Of a stretch of DNA of 64,000 nt, positions 35,092 through 46,731 are shown piece after piece (positions within the stretch are counted from its first letter, which is position 1; each line of letters begins with the position of its first letter). Position numbers and translations under genes: made by a program. The stretch is taken from the NCBI GenBank assembly GCA_009809945.1, contig WTPW01001276.1, positions 79,556 through 143,555 on the forward strand, given 5' to 3'. The notes under the pieces were generated by a model that did not search any database, was not told the origin of the DNA, and saw nothing but the letters and a program-made list of their open reading frames with translations. Source of the stretch: Gigaspora margarita. Lineage: Eukaryota > Glomeromycota > Glomeromycetes > Diversisporales > Gigasporaceae.

Positions 35092-35507
35092 ATCCCGACT
35101 CGGAATTTTGGAGACCTTATCAGAGACGGTGATTTTCTGCATTTCACGGAATGCCGCAGAAATCACGGAATTAGGTTGTAAACACGGAATGAATTAAGAA
35201 TAGCACGGAATTGGCGCAGAAAGTAGGGATTTAGATTTATAAATTATTTAGTTTTTTTTTTATAAGTACAAGATTCTAAATATATAACTTCCGAAAAGTT
35301 CCGATGTAGAAAATAAATAAACCTGAAATACGAGCGTGATCAGAAGAAAATTTTTTGCTTAATGTCCGAAATAATCCGAAGACTAAATGACCAATTGATT
35401 GCAGAATGTTCAAGATTTCTATATAACCAACGCAGAATTTATAAATGACCAACGCAGAATTCAAGCAGAAATTAGTATAGTATTATTAATTTCTTGGGAG
35501 TTTAAAA

Positions 35508-35561
35508 ATTACAACAGAGATTCCCGATGATCATATGATCATCGGGAATCTCTGCTGTAAT
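35508..35561. repeat. 54-bp near-perfect palindrome
   Basis: Arms ATTACARCAGAGATTCCCGA and TGATCAT meet at CATATG (centre 35534/35535), with one mismatched pair. Confidence 0.85.
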
Positions 35562-35578
35562 TTTAATAAGCTCACAGG

Positions 35579-35758
35579 AAATTCATGAGTAATACCCTGA
35601 CTTACGTTGTTCATGCCTACCTTCATTATGATTTTCACGTGATTATTTGTGACCGGGAATCTTCCCATGGAAGATTCCCGGTCATGATATGATCTCGTGG
35701 GAAATTATAATGAAGGTAGGCATGAACAACAATAGTAATGCAGGGTATTATGAATTTT
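35579..35758. repeat. 180-bp imperfect palindrome
   Basis: Outer arms AAATTCATGAGTAATACCCTG and CAGGGTATTATGAATTT pair, then GTTGTTCATGCCTACCTTCA with its complement, then GACCGGGAATCTTCC around CCATGG. Confidence 0.8.
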
Positions 35759-36108
35759 AATGCACGGAATTTTTACAGAATTTGTTTTTGTCACGGACGG
35801 AAATGGTAAGTTTTCACCGCAGAAAATCACCGTCCCTGGACCTTATTACGTTATGACTATTTTTTTCATTGTTTGTTACACGAAATACTGATATAGATAC
35901 GTACGCGATTTCATGTGATTTGTTTAACGCGATTGTTTTGATTGCTCATCATGTGATAAGTCAAATTAAATTATAAATATGATCATTTGGAAGGATTCTC
36001 TTCTTCAAGCTTTTTCAGCTTAAGGTCTACTGTTTCCGAATGAGGGAATGGTTTTGAATATTTCTTAAGTAAAAGCTTTCGCCTATTAGAAGCGTATTGC
36101 CTAGTAGG

Positions 36109-36445
36109 AGTTGGACACCCTTATAGAAACACCCTTATAGAGTTTAAACACCCTTATAGAGTTTAAACACCTTTATAGAGTTTGAAACACCCTTATAAAG
36201 TTTGAAACACTCTTATAGAGTCTGAAGAACACTTTTATAGAGTTTGAACACCTTTATAGAGTTTGAAACACCCTTATAGAGTTTGAAACACCCTTATAGA
36301 GTTTGAAACACCCTTATAGAGTTTGAAACACCCTTATAGAGTCTGAAGGACACTCTTATAGAGTTTGAAACACCCTTATAGAGTTTGAAACACCCTTATA
36401 ACCCTTATAGAGTCTGAAACACCCTCATAAAGTCGAACACCCTAT
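36109..36445. repeat. Minisatellite, ~20 bp x about 16
   Basis: The unit GAAACACCCTTATAGAGTTT repeats with 18-21 bp spacing. Variants include CTTTTATAGAG, GAGTCTGAAGGACAC and a CCTTATAACCCTTATAG slip. No frame stays open through it. Confidence 0.9.
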
Positions 36446-36467
36446 ATAAAATATCCTTTTTTTTTTT

Positions 36468-36521
36468 GGGACGTTATATTGACACAGCATTTTTTAAATG
36501 CTGTGTCGGTATAACGTTCCC
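36468..36521. mobile_element. Short hairpin element, 54 bp
   Basis: GGGACGTTATATTGACACAG pairs with the right arm, whose complement is GGGAACGTTATACCGACACAG. T-runs flank both sides. It is probably a minimal MITE or a transposon footprint. Confidence 0.7.
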
Positions 36522-36977
36522 TTTTTTTTAAATTTTTTTCTCGTGGTTATTTAGAATCGTTTCGTCATGAAAACTCTTAGCTTGAATTTTCGCGAACTCT
36601 TTGTCAGAACATTATTTCTACGCATAAGTATCTTATATTTCATCGTTACTAAAAAAATTTATATTTCTAATTTATTTTTTTATTTTGTTTATTCTTCTAA
36701 TTGTCCATTTCAGAGTCGTCTTTTCTTTCGTCGTTGGTAACCTTTTTTTTCGTCAATTTCGGTTCTTTTCTTTCGTTGTTGATATCATGCAATTTGGTTG
36801 GTGATTTGCTTTTTTGTAGGTTCGTACCGTTTTTCAAAAGTATTTTAATTTTCTTACTTTTTTTGTGTTTTTGTTTTCTTCATTTCGTCACTCATTATCT
36901 TTTGCAGATTTTCGTTTTTTCCGGTAGCGGGTTCGCAACGGCGTTTCTGAAATGTACATTACTTTGTGTGTAAGTAT
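36522..36977. other. Pyrimidine-rich stretch without a supported gene
   Basis: T-rich sequence gives open frames on the plus strand (ATG at 36568, 57 codons; 36701-36973, 90 codons) made of Phe/Leu/Ser runs. TTTGCAG at about 36902 and GTAAGT at 36971 resemble intron signals, so a short non-coding or leader exon cannot be excluded. No protein family is recognised. Confidence 0.3.
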
Positions 36978-37130
36978 TAGAGATGGGCAAAATACAAAAT
37001 TTTCATTTTAGCATGCATTTGTTGCATGCATGCATGCATGTTTTGGCCAAAGTTATAATTTAATTTCTTAATGCTGGCCAGAATTAATTGCATGCGTGCA
37101 TGCAGTCATGCGCATGGTGCCCATCTCAAG
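36978..37130. mobile_element. hAT-like MITE with GAGATGGGC ends
   Basis: TAGAGATGGGCAAAATAC at the left faces GCCCATCTCA at the right. AAGTAT is present just outside both ends. TGCATGCATGCATGCATG runs fill the arms. TAGAGATGGGCA ends are common in hAT elements. Confidence 0.65.
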
Positions 37131-37920
37131 TATACAATTTTGAATATACGATTAAAACAAGAACTTTTCATCGAAATTAATGCTATTCCTATATATGAAC
37201 TCGATGAAGAAATATATTATCTTGGAATGTAATAATATTATATGATATCTGATATTTGTACAATATTAAAATTCATCTTGTGTCATATTTGATCTTTACT
37301 GTAATTATTTTATCTAACTGCTAAGTTTCAAGTGTTTTATTTAACTTTTGATCACATCAGTATTGTATATTTTGATAGAACGAAAATTATCGTCCAAATT
37401 TACATACGAAAATTACCGTCCAAAGTTACATTATCAGTTAATCTAATTTACCGAAACAACGCCAAATTACAAAAATTACATAAAATTACGCAATATTATG
37501 ATATGTGCATCCACATTATCAAACATCTATTAATGAATATTTAGAACAAACACTTTAGTTTATATAAGGATGTTATAGTATTAAGACTTGGTTCAAATAA
37601 TGATTAAATACGGTTCTGGTTCAGGATCAAATTCGGATTAAAAAACCGTTCTGTTTCTGGTATAATATTTTGGATATTAATGATTTTATCATTGATTTAA
37701 AAGTTTATTATTAAATGAAATTATGGTGCGAACGATCTATATTCGTGTTACTTTGAGATATTATGTACGTAATATCATATGATGAAACGAAATTAAGTGA
37801 GAATGATCTAGAAATAAAATAAATTACTATATCTAAAATAGTGTGAGTAAAATAGGTTGAAAATATGAATTTTAAATGCATAAATTATATCAACCTCAAT
37901 TTAATGATTTGAGGATATTT
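37131..37920. other. AT-rich, gene-free
   Basis: No supported feature was seen. The plus-strand frame at 37332-37544 has no recognisable content. Confidence 0.4.
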
Positions 37921-38016
37921 GTGATCCTGTAATCAAATTGAACAATTTTTGCAGTATATCTTATTCGATTCTTCTGAGTGGTGAAAAAATCGTTCAATTC
38001 TGGTCACAGGATCACA
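37921..38016. mobile_element. Foldback MITE, copy 3 (diverged)
   Basis: TGTGATCCTGTAATCAAATTG pairs with the complement of CAATTCTGGTCACAGGATCACA. Arms resemble copies 1 and 2 (25144 and 27834), but the loop differs. Confidence 0.65.
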
Positions 38017-38535
38017 AGATATCCATCATGAACATAATGTTAATTAAACGAAGATCTAACGATCAGAATCGTACGATTTTATCATCATTTGATTTTTTAC
38101 ATAAACCGTAAATAGTACAATTTGCCATATTTCTATCTACTAAAGTAAAAAATTAACACGAATGAAAACGAATAAAGCATATATCACTATAACATGCGAA
38201 TGTCAATCGAAAATATTTTACTAAAGACTTAATCAATTACAACATTGAAAAATCTATGAACATCATACGATGCCAATTGTCCTTAAGCTGCCAGTAAGCA
38301 CTTCGCAAAGACGCGTAAACACGTAATATACATGATTTGTTAGACACATTTGATATTCGTTAAAATGTTAACAATTATTTAAAATATTAGAATATAGTTA
38401 AGGATTTTGATAAATCATTTGAAATTCCTATTATTGACCTTTTAATTAATCTAAGGTAACGAGAATTAAACTGTTACTTTAGGCACATATAATAATAATA
38501 ATAATAATAATTATCAATTCAAATTAAAAAATAGA
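38017..38535. other. 3' flank of the PPR gene
   Basis: AT-rich with an (AAT)7 microsatellite at about 38490-38512. The 3' UTR and poly(A) site of the PPR gene should lie here (minus strand). AATAAA-like signals are too frequent in this composition to choose one. Confidence 0.4.
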
Positions 38536-41500
38536 TTATTTTCTAGGTGATTTTCTGTTAGTAATGTTTGCAAGATGATTTAAACTTTTAAAAATCACCT
38601 CTGTAGATGAAGAAGGTGATTTATCTTTAACGGTTGACATTTTCATACAATTTTTTAACCATCTTGAAAGTGTTTTAAAACTTTCTAATTTAACAGCTTC
38701 TACATTATGACTTATGATTGAATTTTTAGGAGGATTCAAATAAGAATCTATGTTGACTCTGTCGATAATATTTTTTTGTAACCATCTTAAATTATCGAAA
38801 TTATTTTGTTTCCAAGATATATATGCGAATTCTTCTAATACATTGAGATCAAGAAGTGAGAGGTCTATCGAAGGATTTGTTGATTTATGATCAAAGGTGA
38901 TTGGTGACGAGAGTGAATGGAAATTTAAAACTAAATTGTTTAAAACTTCTCTAAATAACGTAAATTCTTTCTTATGAATTAAATATTTGATATAAATATA
39001 ACCAATTTCGATATCTTTTATACGATATGGAGGATGTGGTAATTTTATAGTAATATTTTTTTCTAATGATGATGATGCTTGATTTAAAGAATTGGATGAC
39101 GGAGAATGCTTGGTTGATGATTTTGTAGTTGTCATGAAAGGGATAGGTGAGTTAGATACCGAAAATGCACGTGATAAATCTTTATCAAAACCGAAATGTT
39201 CATTTCTCCAATCTACAAACATTTCCCAAGTTTGGTGAATATTGAAATTATCAGAATTATCGGTTAAAGAGTTCTTCACCAAATAATTTAAAATCACCTT
39301 CCAAAACTCAAAATTGATTAATTTTCTTTTTGTCTCTAAAAGTTGGCTCATCAAATTTTCTCCCTCTTTATGCAATTCTGGTAGTTTGAAACACGTTTCT
39401 AAAATTAACATTTGTAATTTAAAATTGATATCTTCCTCATTTGGCCTTATCGCAATATTAATATTAGCTTCCGTCTTTTCACGCAACTTATTTCCCTCTT
39501 GAATAAATTGATTGATCTCGTTAATTAAGTACTTAATTGTCAATCCATCATCACATTTTACACAACATTCCATTAATTCTTTCCAAATCCCAAATGTAGG
39601 CTTAACCTCTGGATTTTCTCTTTTCATTTGATGTCTAACAACGTTTACAGCATACTCGGATTCGATTTGGTCCTTTGATGCTAATCTTAATATTGTTTCA
39701 TATAACTCTTCGTTTCTTCGATAACCCATTAATGAAAGTTTGGTCCATCGTTTCCACATGTTTTTGTAATCACCTACTGAAGCTAATTGTTGAAATAATG
39801 TAATTGTGGATGCTTGAGTATGTTTTACTTTGTAACTTTTCATTAATTTTTCTATCTCAAAGATTTTTGGTGTTAAAGAGCTGCGAAGTAACGAAATGTT
39901 TTCATTATACGATTCTTTTTTTTCTTCTTGTTGTCTAGTTAAATCGGGTTTCTTAACAATATTTTCCCTACTACTATTATATGGTAAACAGGATTCTAGT
40001 AATGGTTGAAAAACATTAATATTATCAACATCATATCCTGCTAGTTTAATAAGATCAAAAATTTCTAAAGCTTTTTCGACCCTTAAACTAACAAATTTTT
40101 CATCAGCAGCCTGAAATTCTGATGATTGAGCATAACCTTCTAAAACAATTCGATACGTTTCAAAAGTTGGTTCCATTCCTTCACCTCTCATATTTTTTAA
40201 CATTTCTAAACTTTTATCAAGTGGAAATTCTTTAGGACTAACTTGATTCGCAAAAATATTAAATCTAATTATTAAATCGTAATGGTCACGATGAAATTTT
40301 GGAAAGTTAGAGTCTAGAGTAGATGATTGTTTAGAAAGGCTGTTAACCAATTCTTTCCATGAAGAATAAAATGAACTATTTGTAAAATCATCTTTTGAAA
40401 AATCCAATTGTTCTATGGTCTTTTGCATTCTTGAGATAATTATATCATCCAAAAGACTATCAGTTTGATCCTTTAACCTTTTTTGACTCAAAATATATTT
40501 AGAAAGTGCTTGAACATAAGCTTGCATCAAGACTGTTGAAAAGTCAAATTCCCATAAATCTCTTAAATTTTGTTGTGATGTCATTTGTATTTGAGGATCT
40601 TTAATCAAAGGTGCATACATATTTATTAAATTTGAAACAGTTTTAAATCTGCCTAAATCCGCATAGTAAGAAAGCATTGCGTAGAAAGCTTCACGTGATG
40701 GTGTATAATTGAATTTTGAAATCATTCGATCTAAATAAGTTTTTGCTAGTTGTATATTAGATTTTCGTGATAAAGCCCATATTATCTCAGAATATAATGC
40801 CGAAGTCAATAATTGTTCATCTTGAATTCTTTGTAACATTGTTTGAAATGTATCATTTTCTTTAGGGTATGAACCTAAAGCCTAAATCCGAAAGATCCAA
40901 AAAGAATATTAATTATATATCATATCATATGAATAACATAACAATTTGAATAATGAAAACTTACTCGTATAATTAATCTCCAAGTTTCTTCATCATATGG
41001 ACCTCTAAACGATTCGATAAACGTCTCACATAATCCTTTTACATCCTCAAAATAATCCATCTTTTGTGTTGTATAAATTTTATGTGCAGTAGTCACAGAT
41101 TTTAATATTAATTTCCATAAATCTAAATCAATATCCACATTCATTGGTTGCAAATCAGCTAAACTTTTAGAATCTAATGTAGCCAAAGGAACTTGACCAT
41201 TTGCAATTGATCTTAAAGCATTCATAGTTAATAAATGATCTGAAGATGTTTCGACTACATTCAAAAAATATTTGTAAGTCTCTTTGGTCGGCATAAAAGA
41301 TTGATGTGAATCGGCATACATTTGGTTGATAATTTGAATAGCACTTTGTAAATCAGAGGTTTTTGCACAAGATTTTAAAAGTACATGGTAGATTCCTAAA
41401 GTTGGTACAATATTTTGATTCTTTAAGTTTATAAATTCTCGTACAACGGATGAAAGATCGTTTGATTCAAGATAACTTTGCATACGACGAAGGTATGTTT

Positions 41501-41815
41501 TTTGTTGTTCTGCTAGATTCGTAGGCAATGGATCAAATTGAACTTGTGGTACAGTAGATAAGGACCCTTGGTGTCCATTTGCAAAAGTACGGACTAATCC
41601 ATATAATCATTTGAATTACAAACTTTTTCAATTTTTCAATTAAAAATAAATGCCAATTTTTTTTTTTTTTTGATTTTTTTCCAAGAATTCACCATACCTA
41701 TATTTTTATGAATTTTAAAACTTTTACAATTATTTCTCGTAAAGGAAAAGCCAATTGGATTTTTGTTATGTAGGATAAAACGTAAAACAAAACTATAATT
41801 TGGGGGCAATTTCAT
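38536..41815 (-). CDS. Mitochondrial-type pentatricopeptide repeat (PPR) protein, 3 exons
   Basis: Exon 1 is 41815-41698, exon 2 41593-40965 and exon 3 40881-38536. The introns (104 and 83 nt) begin GTATGG and GTAAGT and end TTAG and TTTAG. The phases close, giving 1,030 residues. The ATG at 41815 is the first in frame that makes exon 1 join exon 2. The N-terminus (MKLPPNYSFVLRFILHNK, then FTRNNCKSFKIHKNIVRTFA) is rich in Arg/Lys and lacks acidic residues, as in mitochondrial import sequences. PPR-like helical pairs follow: GIYHVLLKSCAKTSDLQSAI, SEIIWALSRKSNIQLAKTYL, AFYAMLSYYADLGRFKTV and TYRIVLEGYAQSSEFQAAD. The middle has LFQQLASVGDYKNMWKRWTK and a Ser-rich linker (TTTKSSTKHSPSSNS). PPR proteins bind organelle RNA; the target here is unknown. 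The gene is uninterrupted by any mobile element. Confidence 0.85.
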
Positions 41816-42060
41816 TTTAATGAAATATCATGAATCATGAATTAAAATTAATATGCAACCTGCCGATTTATATACTTTTAATAGGATTAGGATTGATTAT
41901 CGGACTGATCGAAATTTATAATTTGATTGGTCGATTAATTTGATTGGTCGATAAGTCAGCCTCGCTTTTAAAAATTTATTCAACACAAAAAGAACAAAAA
42001 GAAAAACCAAACATGCCACACACTACTCAAAAGAACTACTTAAGGATTAAGCAACGAACA
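41816..42060. promoter_or_regulatory. Upstream region of the PPR gene
   Basis: The space between the PPR start and the coiled-coil relic. It holds TTTGATTGGTCGAT twice in direct orientation (about 41929 and 41941). On the gene strand each reads with an ATTGG-type CCAAT box inverted. A promoter role is inferred only from position. Confidence 0.3.
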
Positions 42061-42260
42061 TACTTATAGAAATGGCAAGGGCAAAGGAATAACATAATAA
42101 TAGAATAATAAATAATAATAATATAAAATAATTATAGAAAAGAAGAAGAAAAAGAAATAAAAAAAAAATATGAAGAAAAATGGTAAGGAAAGAAAAGAAA
42201 TTAAAACAGAAAGAATAAAGAAATAAAATAATACTTTGTAATATAGGGAAGAAAACATAT

Positions 42261-42528
42261 ATGTGGAGGTTAGAAGAAGAAAATAAAGAATTACGAAAGA
42301 AGTTGGGGGAAATAGAAGAAGAAAAGGAAGAAGAAAGAAAAGAGAAAGAAATAAGAGAAGAAAGTAATAGCAGAAGAATTAGGAAGAAGGTTTTGTGAAT
42401 TGCAAACGGAAAAAGAAAGTTTAGAAGAAGGGTATAATATTTTGTTGGCAGAGATGAATTTATTGATGGGGAGAATGGATAGAGGAATTGATAGGCAGGG
42501 GTTGAAGGAGATACATGTAACACAGTAA
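42261..42528 (+). pseudogene. Coiled-coil protein, frameshifted
   Basis: The ATG at 42261 opens MWRLEEENKELRKKLGEIEE, followed by a Glu/Lys-rich heptad run. Near 42360 the frame must shift once to continue AEELGRRFCELQTEKESLEE, GYNILLAEMNLLMGRMDRGI and end VTQ-TAA at about 42528. Purine-rich sequence from 42130 may be earlier coding exons (GAAGAAGAAAAAG; a GTAAGG donor at 42184 is possible). Minus-strand frames at 42047-42533 are Phe/Leu/Ser shadows of this purine run. It may be a dead gene or one with an unrecognised intron. Function is unknown beyond the predicted coiled coil. Confidence 0.45.
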
Positions 42529-42539
42529 CACAATAGTTT

Positions 42540-43537
42540 GAACTAGAAATTTGATATCTTTATCAAATTTTGCAGATTGCAATCCACCATTACAATCAAT
42601 GTGAATCTGCTTTCAAAGATACATCAATTTACCAACAACGAAATTATTGAATTTGATATATAATAATATATATTCTATTTTGGATATACAGTATACGAAT
42701 TTAGGGTTAGGGTGCAGTTATAGGATAAAATAGGTGTTTAGATAGTATAATAAATTTGATATCAGATATGATATAAGATCCAAATTTTGTTATACATAAG
42801 GTCTTCGGGTTCTGAACATTTTTACTTAGAACACCTAACCTTAATTACTTAGTTTTTGAGATATAGCAATGGTGTGATTTAACAAGCCAGTAAATTTTAA
42901 TTTAGACATTTCGACATTAGGGAGTTTCAGAATTAACTTATTTCGAAAATAAGAGGAAGTTTAAAAGATCCTATTTCCTGTTTTAAAGTTCCGAATCAGA
43001 AAATTAAATGGCTTAGTAACCTCTTTTGATAAATTTCTATCAGTAAGCGATTATGTAAATAAGTATATGCTCTTCTTTCGAAATAAATCAAACATTTATT
43101 TTATCTGAAATTGGACATCGGATCATTAATTCTAAAATCTCCCATTATTTAGACTTTCGATTCTATTTAGAATTTCGATAATATTTGGAATTTATCACTA
43201 ATTTAGAATTTTTTGGCATGTTAATTGCCGAAAGTCGAAATATTTCTACATAGTTTAATTTCAGCTAACAACATAGTCACGTCTTGAGTTACGCTACAAA
43301 GTTTAACTACATTAGATTCATGTTTGTTTAATAATCGAAAAAAAAAAACAAAAAAAGCTAGCCTTGTCTCGAATTTATTTATCATGCAAAATAAGAAAAG
43401 ATTACTAAGCAGAATTTGTAAGATTTTTGTTTTGCATTCCAAAAATTATATATAAATTCAATAAATTATAAATTCATCTTTTACCTAATTATATTTTCTC
43501 ATAATCTGAAAAATATCAGGTAGATGACCTTAAAGAT
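42540..43537. other. AT-rich, no recognised gene
   Basis: TTAGGGTTAGGGTGCAG (about 42702) is a short telomere-like tract. The minus-strand frame 43221-43442 has no recognisable content. Confidence 0.4.
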
Positions 43538-45773
43538 ATAGTTCTTCAAGCCCATTGATGAAGTTTCTGAAAAGCTTGGAGAAAGCTGCTTAAAGGTATA
43601 AAATTTTTGATCAAAAAAAAAATAATTATTGCATTCAAATTATTTGTTTAAATATTATTATTATTATTTCAAGACTTGCAAATTTTTCCTTTTGAAATAG
43701 ATTCACGATCACCCAGAATTGGGAAATGAAGAAAGATTTGCTCATGAATTATAGTTAATTATCTGAAAAGAAAGAATTCAAAATAACAACAAGTGCCTAT
43801 GGCCTTGAAACTGCTTTTGCGGCTGAATTTCAGTCCAAGGTTGTTGAAGGTCGTATTGTTTCCTTTAATTCTGAGTAAGTAATTCTTAATTAATTTATAT
43901 ATATATATTTTATCTACATTTAGTTATAAAAATATCTTGGATTTATAAGGCATGCATGCGGACATAATCTTACTGCTATTAGTGGGGTTGATGCTGCTAT
44001 TGGTCTTAAAGCAGTCCTCGAGAAATTCGAAATTGAAGGCACGTGAGGCTGTTTGGTACACCAGCAGAAGGTAAGTCATTTCTAATTCAAATTTTCTTGT
44101 TATTATTTTATTAATCGATGTTTTTTTATAGAAATTTCGTCTGGTAAAATTGATTTACCGTATTTTCGCGTTATTTTGAGTACATGCGCGTTATTTCGAG
44201 TATGCGCACGTGCGTTATTTTGAGCTAAAGACTGGTCGGTCGTCTGACATATGAAGACATTTATGTAAGCAGCTAATTTACATTGATCACAAACTTGCGC
44301 GTTATTTCAGGACGCGCATGGGCGTCATACATCTTATTTTTGGATGATACAATTTTCGAAATATCGCTCATGAGCGTTATTGAAACTGGCATTTATAAAG
44401 ATGTCGATGTTTCTTTAATGCTTCATCCCAAGGTAAAATTTTTTTTTTCTAGTTTATTTTGGTTTGGTTTTTGAATTTTTATAGATTTTTTTTATTGGAC
44501 TTTTTTATTCATTATTTATAAATATTTTGTAACGTGCATAATGGTACATTTTTAAATCTATTTGCTCTCAATTCTGTTGAAGTTGAGTATTTCGGAAAGT
44601 CTGCATACGCAGCGATGTTTTAATTATGAGAAGAATACCTATATTGATTTAACCAAATTATTACATACGTGGATTGATAGGTGCACCTTGGGAAGGTATT
44701 AATTAATATTGAGCTTATATAGAAATATAGGAATCAATGCCTTAGATGCTATAGTGTTGGCTTATAACAATATAGACAGCAAAATCTACATACAAACATG
44801 TAGTTGACCATACAAAATTAATTTTTGGTTTTCATAACCCAACCGGCTCGAGACACTTTCAGAAAGCCGAAAAATTAACTTTGTAAGACTTAATTCTTGC
44901 ATGGCCACCTTTATTTTTTTTTTAAGCAAACATGTTCAGTCGATTATAATAATGAATTTTTATTAGAGTTCATGGAATCATTACTAACGGAGGACTGCAC
45001 CCAATGGTTCATATTTATGACATTTACCTAAAACAAATGAATGAATTAATGATTGAGATTAATAATTGATTTGACCTTTTAGTTATGCCGGATTACATTT
45101 CTGGGAAATTTTATGTTCGAGGAAGGACCATTGAAGACTTAAGATCCCTTTGTCCGCGTGTACAAAAATGGTTTGAGGGAGCGGCTGAAGCCACAGGCGC
45201 AAAACTTAAAACTGAATGGTTTAGAGAAATCTATGGTAAAGTTTCTTCCAATAATTATTACCGTATGCTACCGATATCAGCTACCAAAATGTTGAAGAAA
45301 GAAAGTTTTTTTTTGTTTTCAGACTAAAATAAAATAATAGCTTCTATTCGGGATTAATTTTTATTCGGGTTGCTTTGAATTCTGTAACATATGAGTATTT
45401 TTTAAAAAAAAAGGATCCTATTCTTTATTGTTTAATAGACTTGAAAATAAATTCACAATTGGCAACACTACAACTCTCAAAAATTTGAAATCAATTCCCT
45501 TCAAGAGAAGAACAATCTTCAATTTCATTCGGCACTTCTGATCAAAGAAATGTATCACACGTAGTTCCAGGAATTCATCCAATCTATGACAACATTTTTG
45601 AATCGCCTAGTGAAATTAAAATCATATTCCAGGATTTGCTAAACAAGCAAGAACTAAATTTGCGCATGAAAAAAACGATAGAGTCTACAAAGAGTGTGGA
45701 ATTGGTTGGATTAGATATTTATTTTATTGATGATAAATTTTACAAAGAAATTAGGAAATGTTTCGAAGCTTAA
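43538..45773 (+). pseudogene. M20-family amidohydrolase/peptidase, decayed and interrupted
   Basis: Exon pieces in order: PIDEVSEKLGESCLK (43550-43595), IHDHPELGNEERFAHEL (43701), YGLETAFAAEFQSKVVEG and RIVSFNSE (to 43874), HACGHNLTAISGVDAAIGLK (43951), RLFGTPAEE (to 44070), SSGKIDL (44135-44157), ETGIYKDVDVSLMLHPK (after the MITE), NSVEVEYFGKSAYAAMF (44570), APWEG-INALDAIVLAYNN (44690-44810), HGIITNGGLHPMV, PDYISGKFYVRGRTIEDL (45088) and VVPGIHPIYDN, then GLDIYFIDDKFYKEIRK (to 45773). The order matches M20 proteins of the PM20D2/AbgB type, metal-dependent amide hydrolases. The HACGHN metal site is intact. KSAHA has become KSAYA, the YDALP segment is lost, several single-base deletions and stops are present, and a MITE splits one exon. 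It is a pseudogene. Confidence 0.8.
44156..44380. mobile_element. TACCGTA-ended MITE inside an M20 exon
   Basis: The left end TACCGTATTTTCGCGTTATT, with TGCGCGTTATTTCGAGTA, resembles 6792-7114. The right part has CGCGCATGGGCGT and CGCTCATGAGCGTTA. It lies exactly between the codons for GKIDL and ETGIYKD, which adjoin in intact relatives as I remember them. The right inverted end is eroded. Confidence 0.65.
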
Positions 45774-45789
45774 AAGATGTTATAAAACA

Positions 45790-45905
45790 GCTATAATTGT
45801 CGGTAAAAGTAATCTGTCAGTAAATTAACTGTCAGTGAACTAAATTGTCAGTGAAGTGATTGTTGGCAAAATGAACGGCACCGAATTAAACAGTAAACAG
45901 TAAAC
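45790..45905. mobile_element. One-ended relic of the TTTCACTGACA MITE family
   Basis: GTCAGTAAATTAACTGTCAG, then TGAACTAAATTGTCAGTGAA and GTGATTGTTGGCAAAATGA, resembles the right arm of the MITE at 16669-16917. The other arm was not found. Confidence 0.55.
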
Positions 45906-45910
45906 TGTTA

Positions 45911-46731
45911 CTCGGTCTTGTATAAGATGTAGCTTCGAATTTGAATAATATATAAACTAAACAGAACAACTTGCTTTGACCTAAGATATACTCGATTTTA
46001 CTTATTAAAACTTCATAACGGAAATAGAGATAGTTTATTCAAGAAAGTGATAAAGTTCATTATTTAATTGACGCTGTTTTCTATTTTTATCTTTATTTTA
46101 TTTTATTATTTTTTTTTTGTTGATTTTATAAAAAATTTATCAAGGTTTGAAAATATTACGTATTAATTCAAAAGCAAAGAATAAATATTAAGAACCATTT
46201 TTTACACTAATTTAATTATAAATAAATATATCGATAGACAATTTATCTTCTGTACGTATATCTTGTGGATCGGCTACCCTAATACGTTGCATAATATATT
46301 TGGGTTGGGATTTGGACATAAGATGGGATTTAGGGTTTAACGTAATTTAACTTTCTTGAAAAATAAGATAAATGTGATATACGTAATTTAACTTATTGGT
46401 TGGAGCTGAGGGAAACGAAGTGGAAGCATGATCCGGAATATTTTAATAACCAATCAGAATGAAACTCTGTTATACTTAAGAAATGACATCAAAAAATTTA
46501 CAGATCATCACGAAAAAATGACAAACTTCTTTCAAAAATTTTTTCACAAAGGTATTGAGTTTTCTTCTTTAACATTTGTGTAGGGTTTTTGACTGATCTT
46601 ATATCACAATCAGTTAAAGAAATAAACGTTGTAGTACTTGCATATAAATGTGCTATGGGTAGGTAAAAACTTTTGGCTAAATAAAACATTACGAACAAAC
46701 CAAAAAATTTATTTATTGGCATTCTTACATT
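45911..46731. other. AT-rich spacer
   Basis: No supported gene. It could hold the 5' exons of the unrecognised gene at 46732, but none was identified. Confidence 0.35.

Larger units (their letters stand above)
35121..35838. mobile_element. hAT-type MITE, 718 bp, TSD GACCTTAT
   Basis: The ends CAGAGACGGTGATTTTCTGC and (complemented) CAGGGACGGTGATTTTCTGC differ at one position. The duplication GACCTTAT at 35113-35120 and 35839-35846 is perfect. Subterminal CACGGAAT motifs repeat at least six times. Two strong hairpins lie inside (35508-35561 and 35579-35758). No transposase frame. The TGATTTTCTG end relates it to 28855-30273. Confidence 0.9.

Noticed and set aside
36109-36445. CRISPR-like array
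   Set aside because: Units of about 20 bp lie head to tail without unique spacers.
36701-36973. Plus-strand frame of 90 codons rich in Phe and Leu
   Set aside because: T-rich composition explains it; no recognisable domain, and possible splice signals interrupt it.
39314-39502. Plus-strand frame of 62 codons
   Set aside because: It is an antisense shadow of PPR exon 3.
42047-42533. Hydrophobic Phe/Leu/Ser frame of 158 codons on the minus strand
   Set aside because: It is the complement of a purine-rich coiled-coil coding run on the plus strand and has no family signal.
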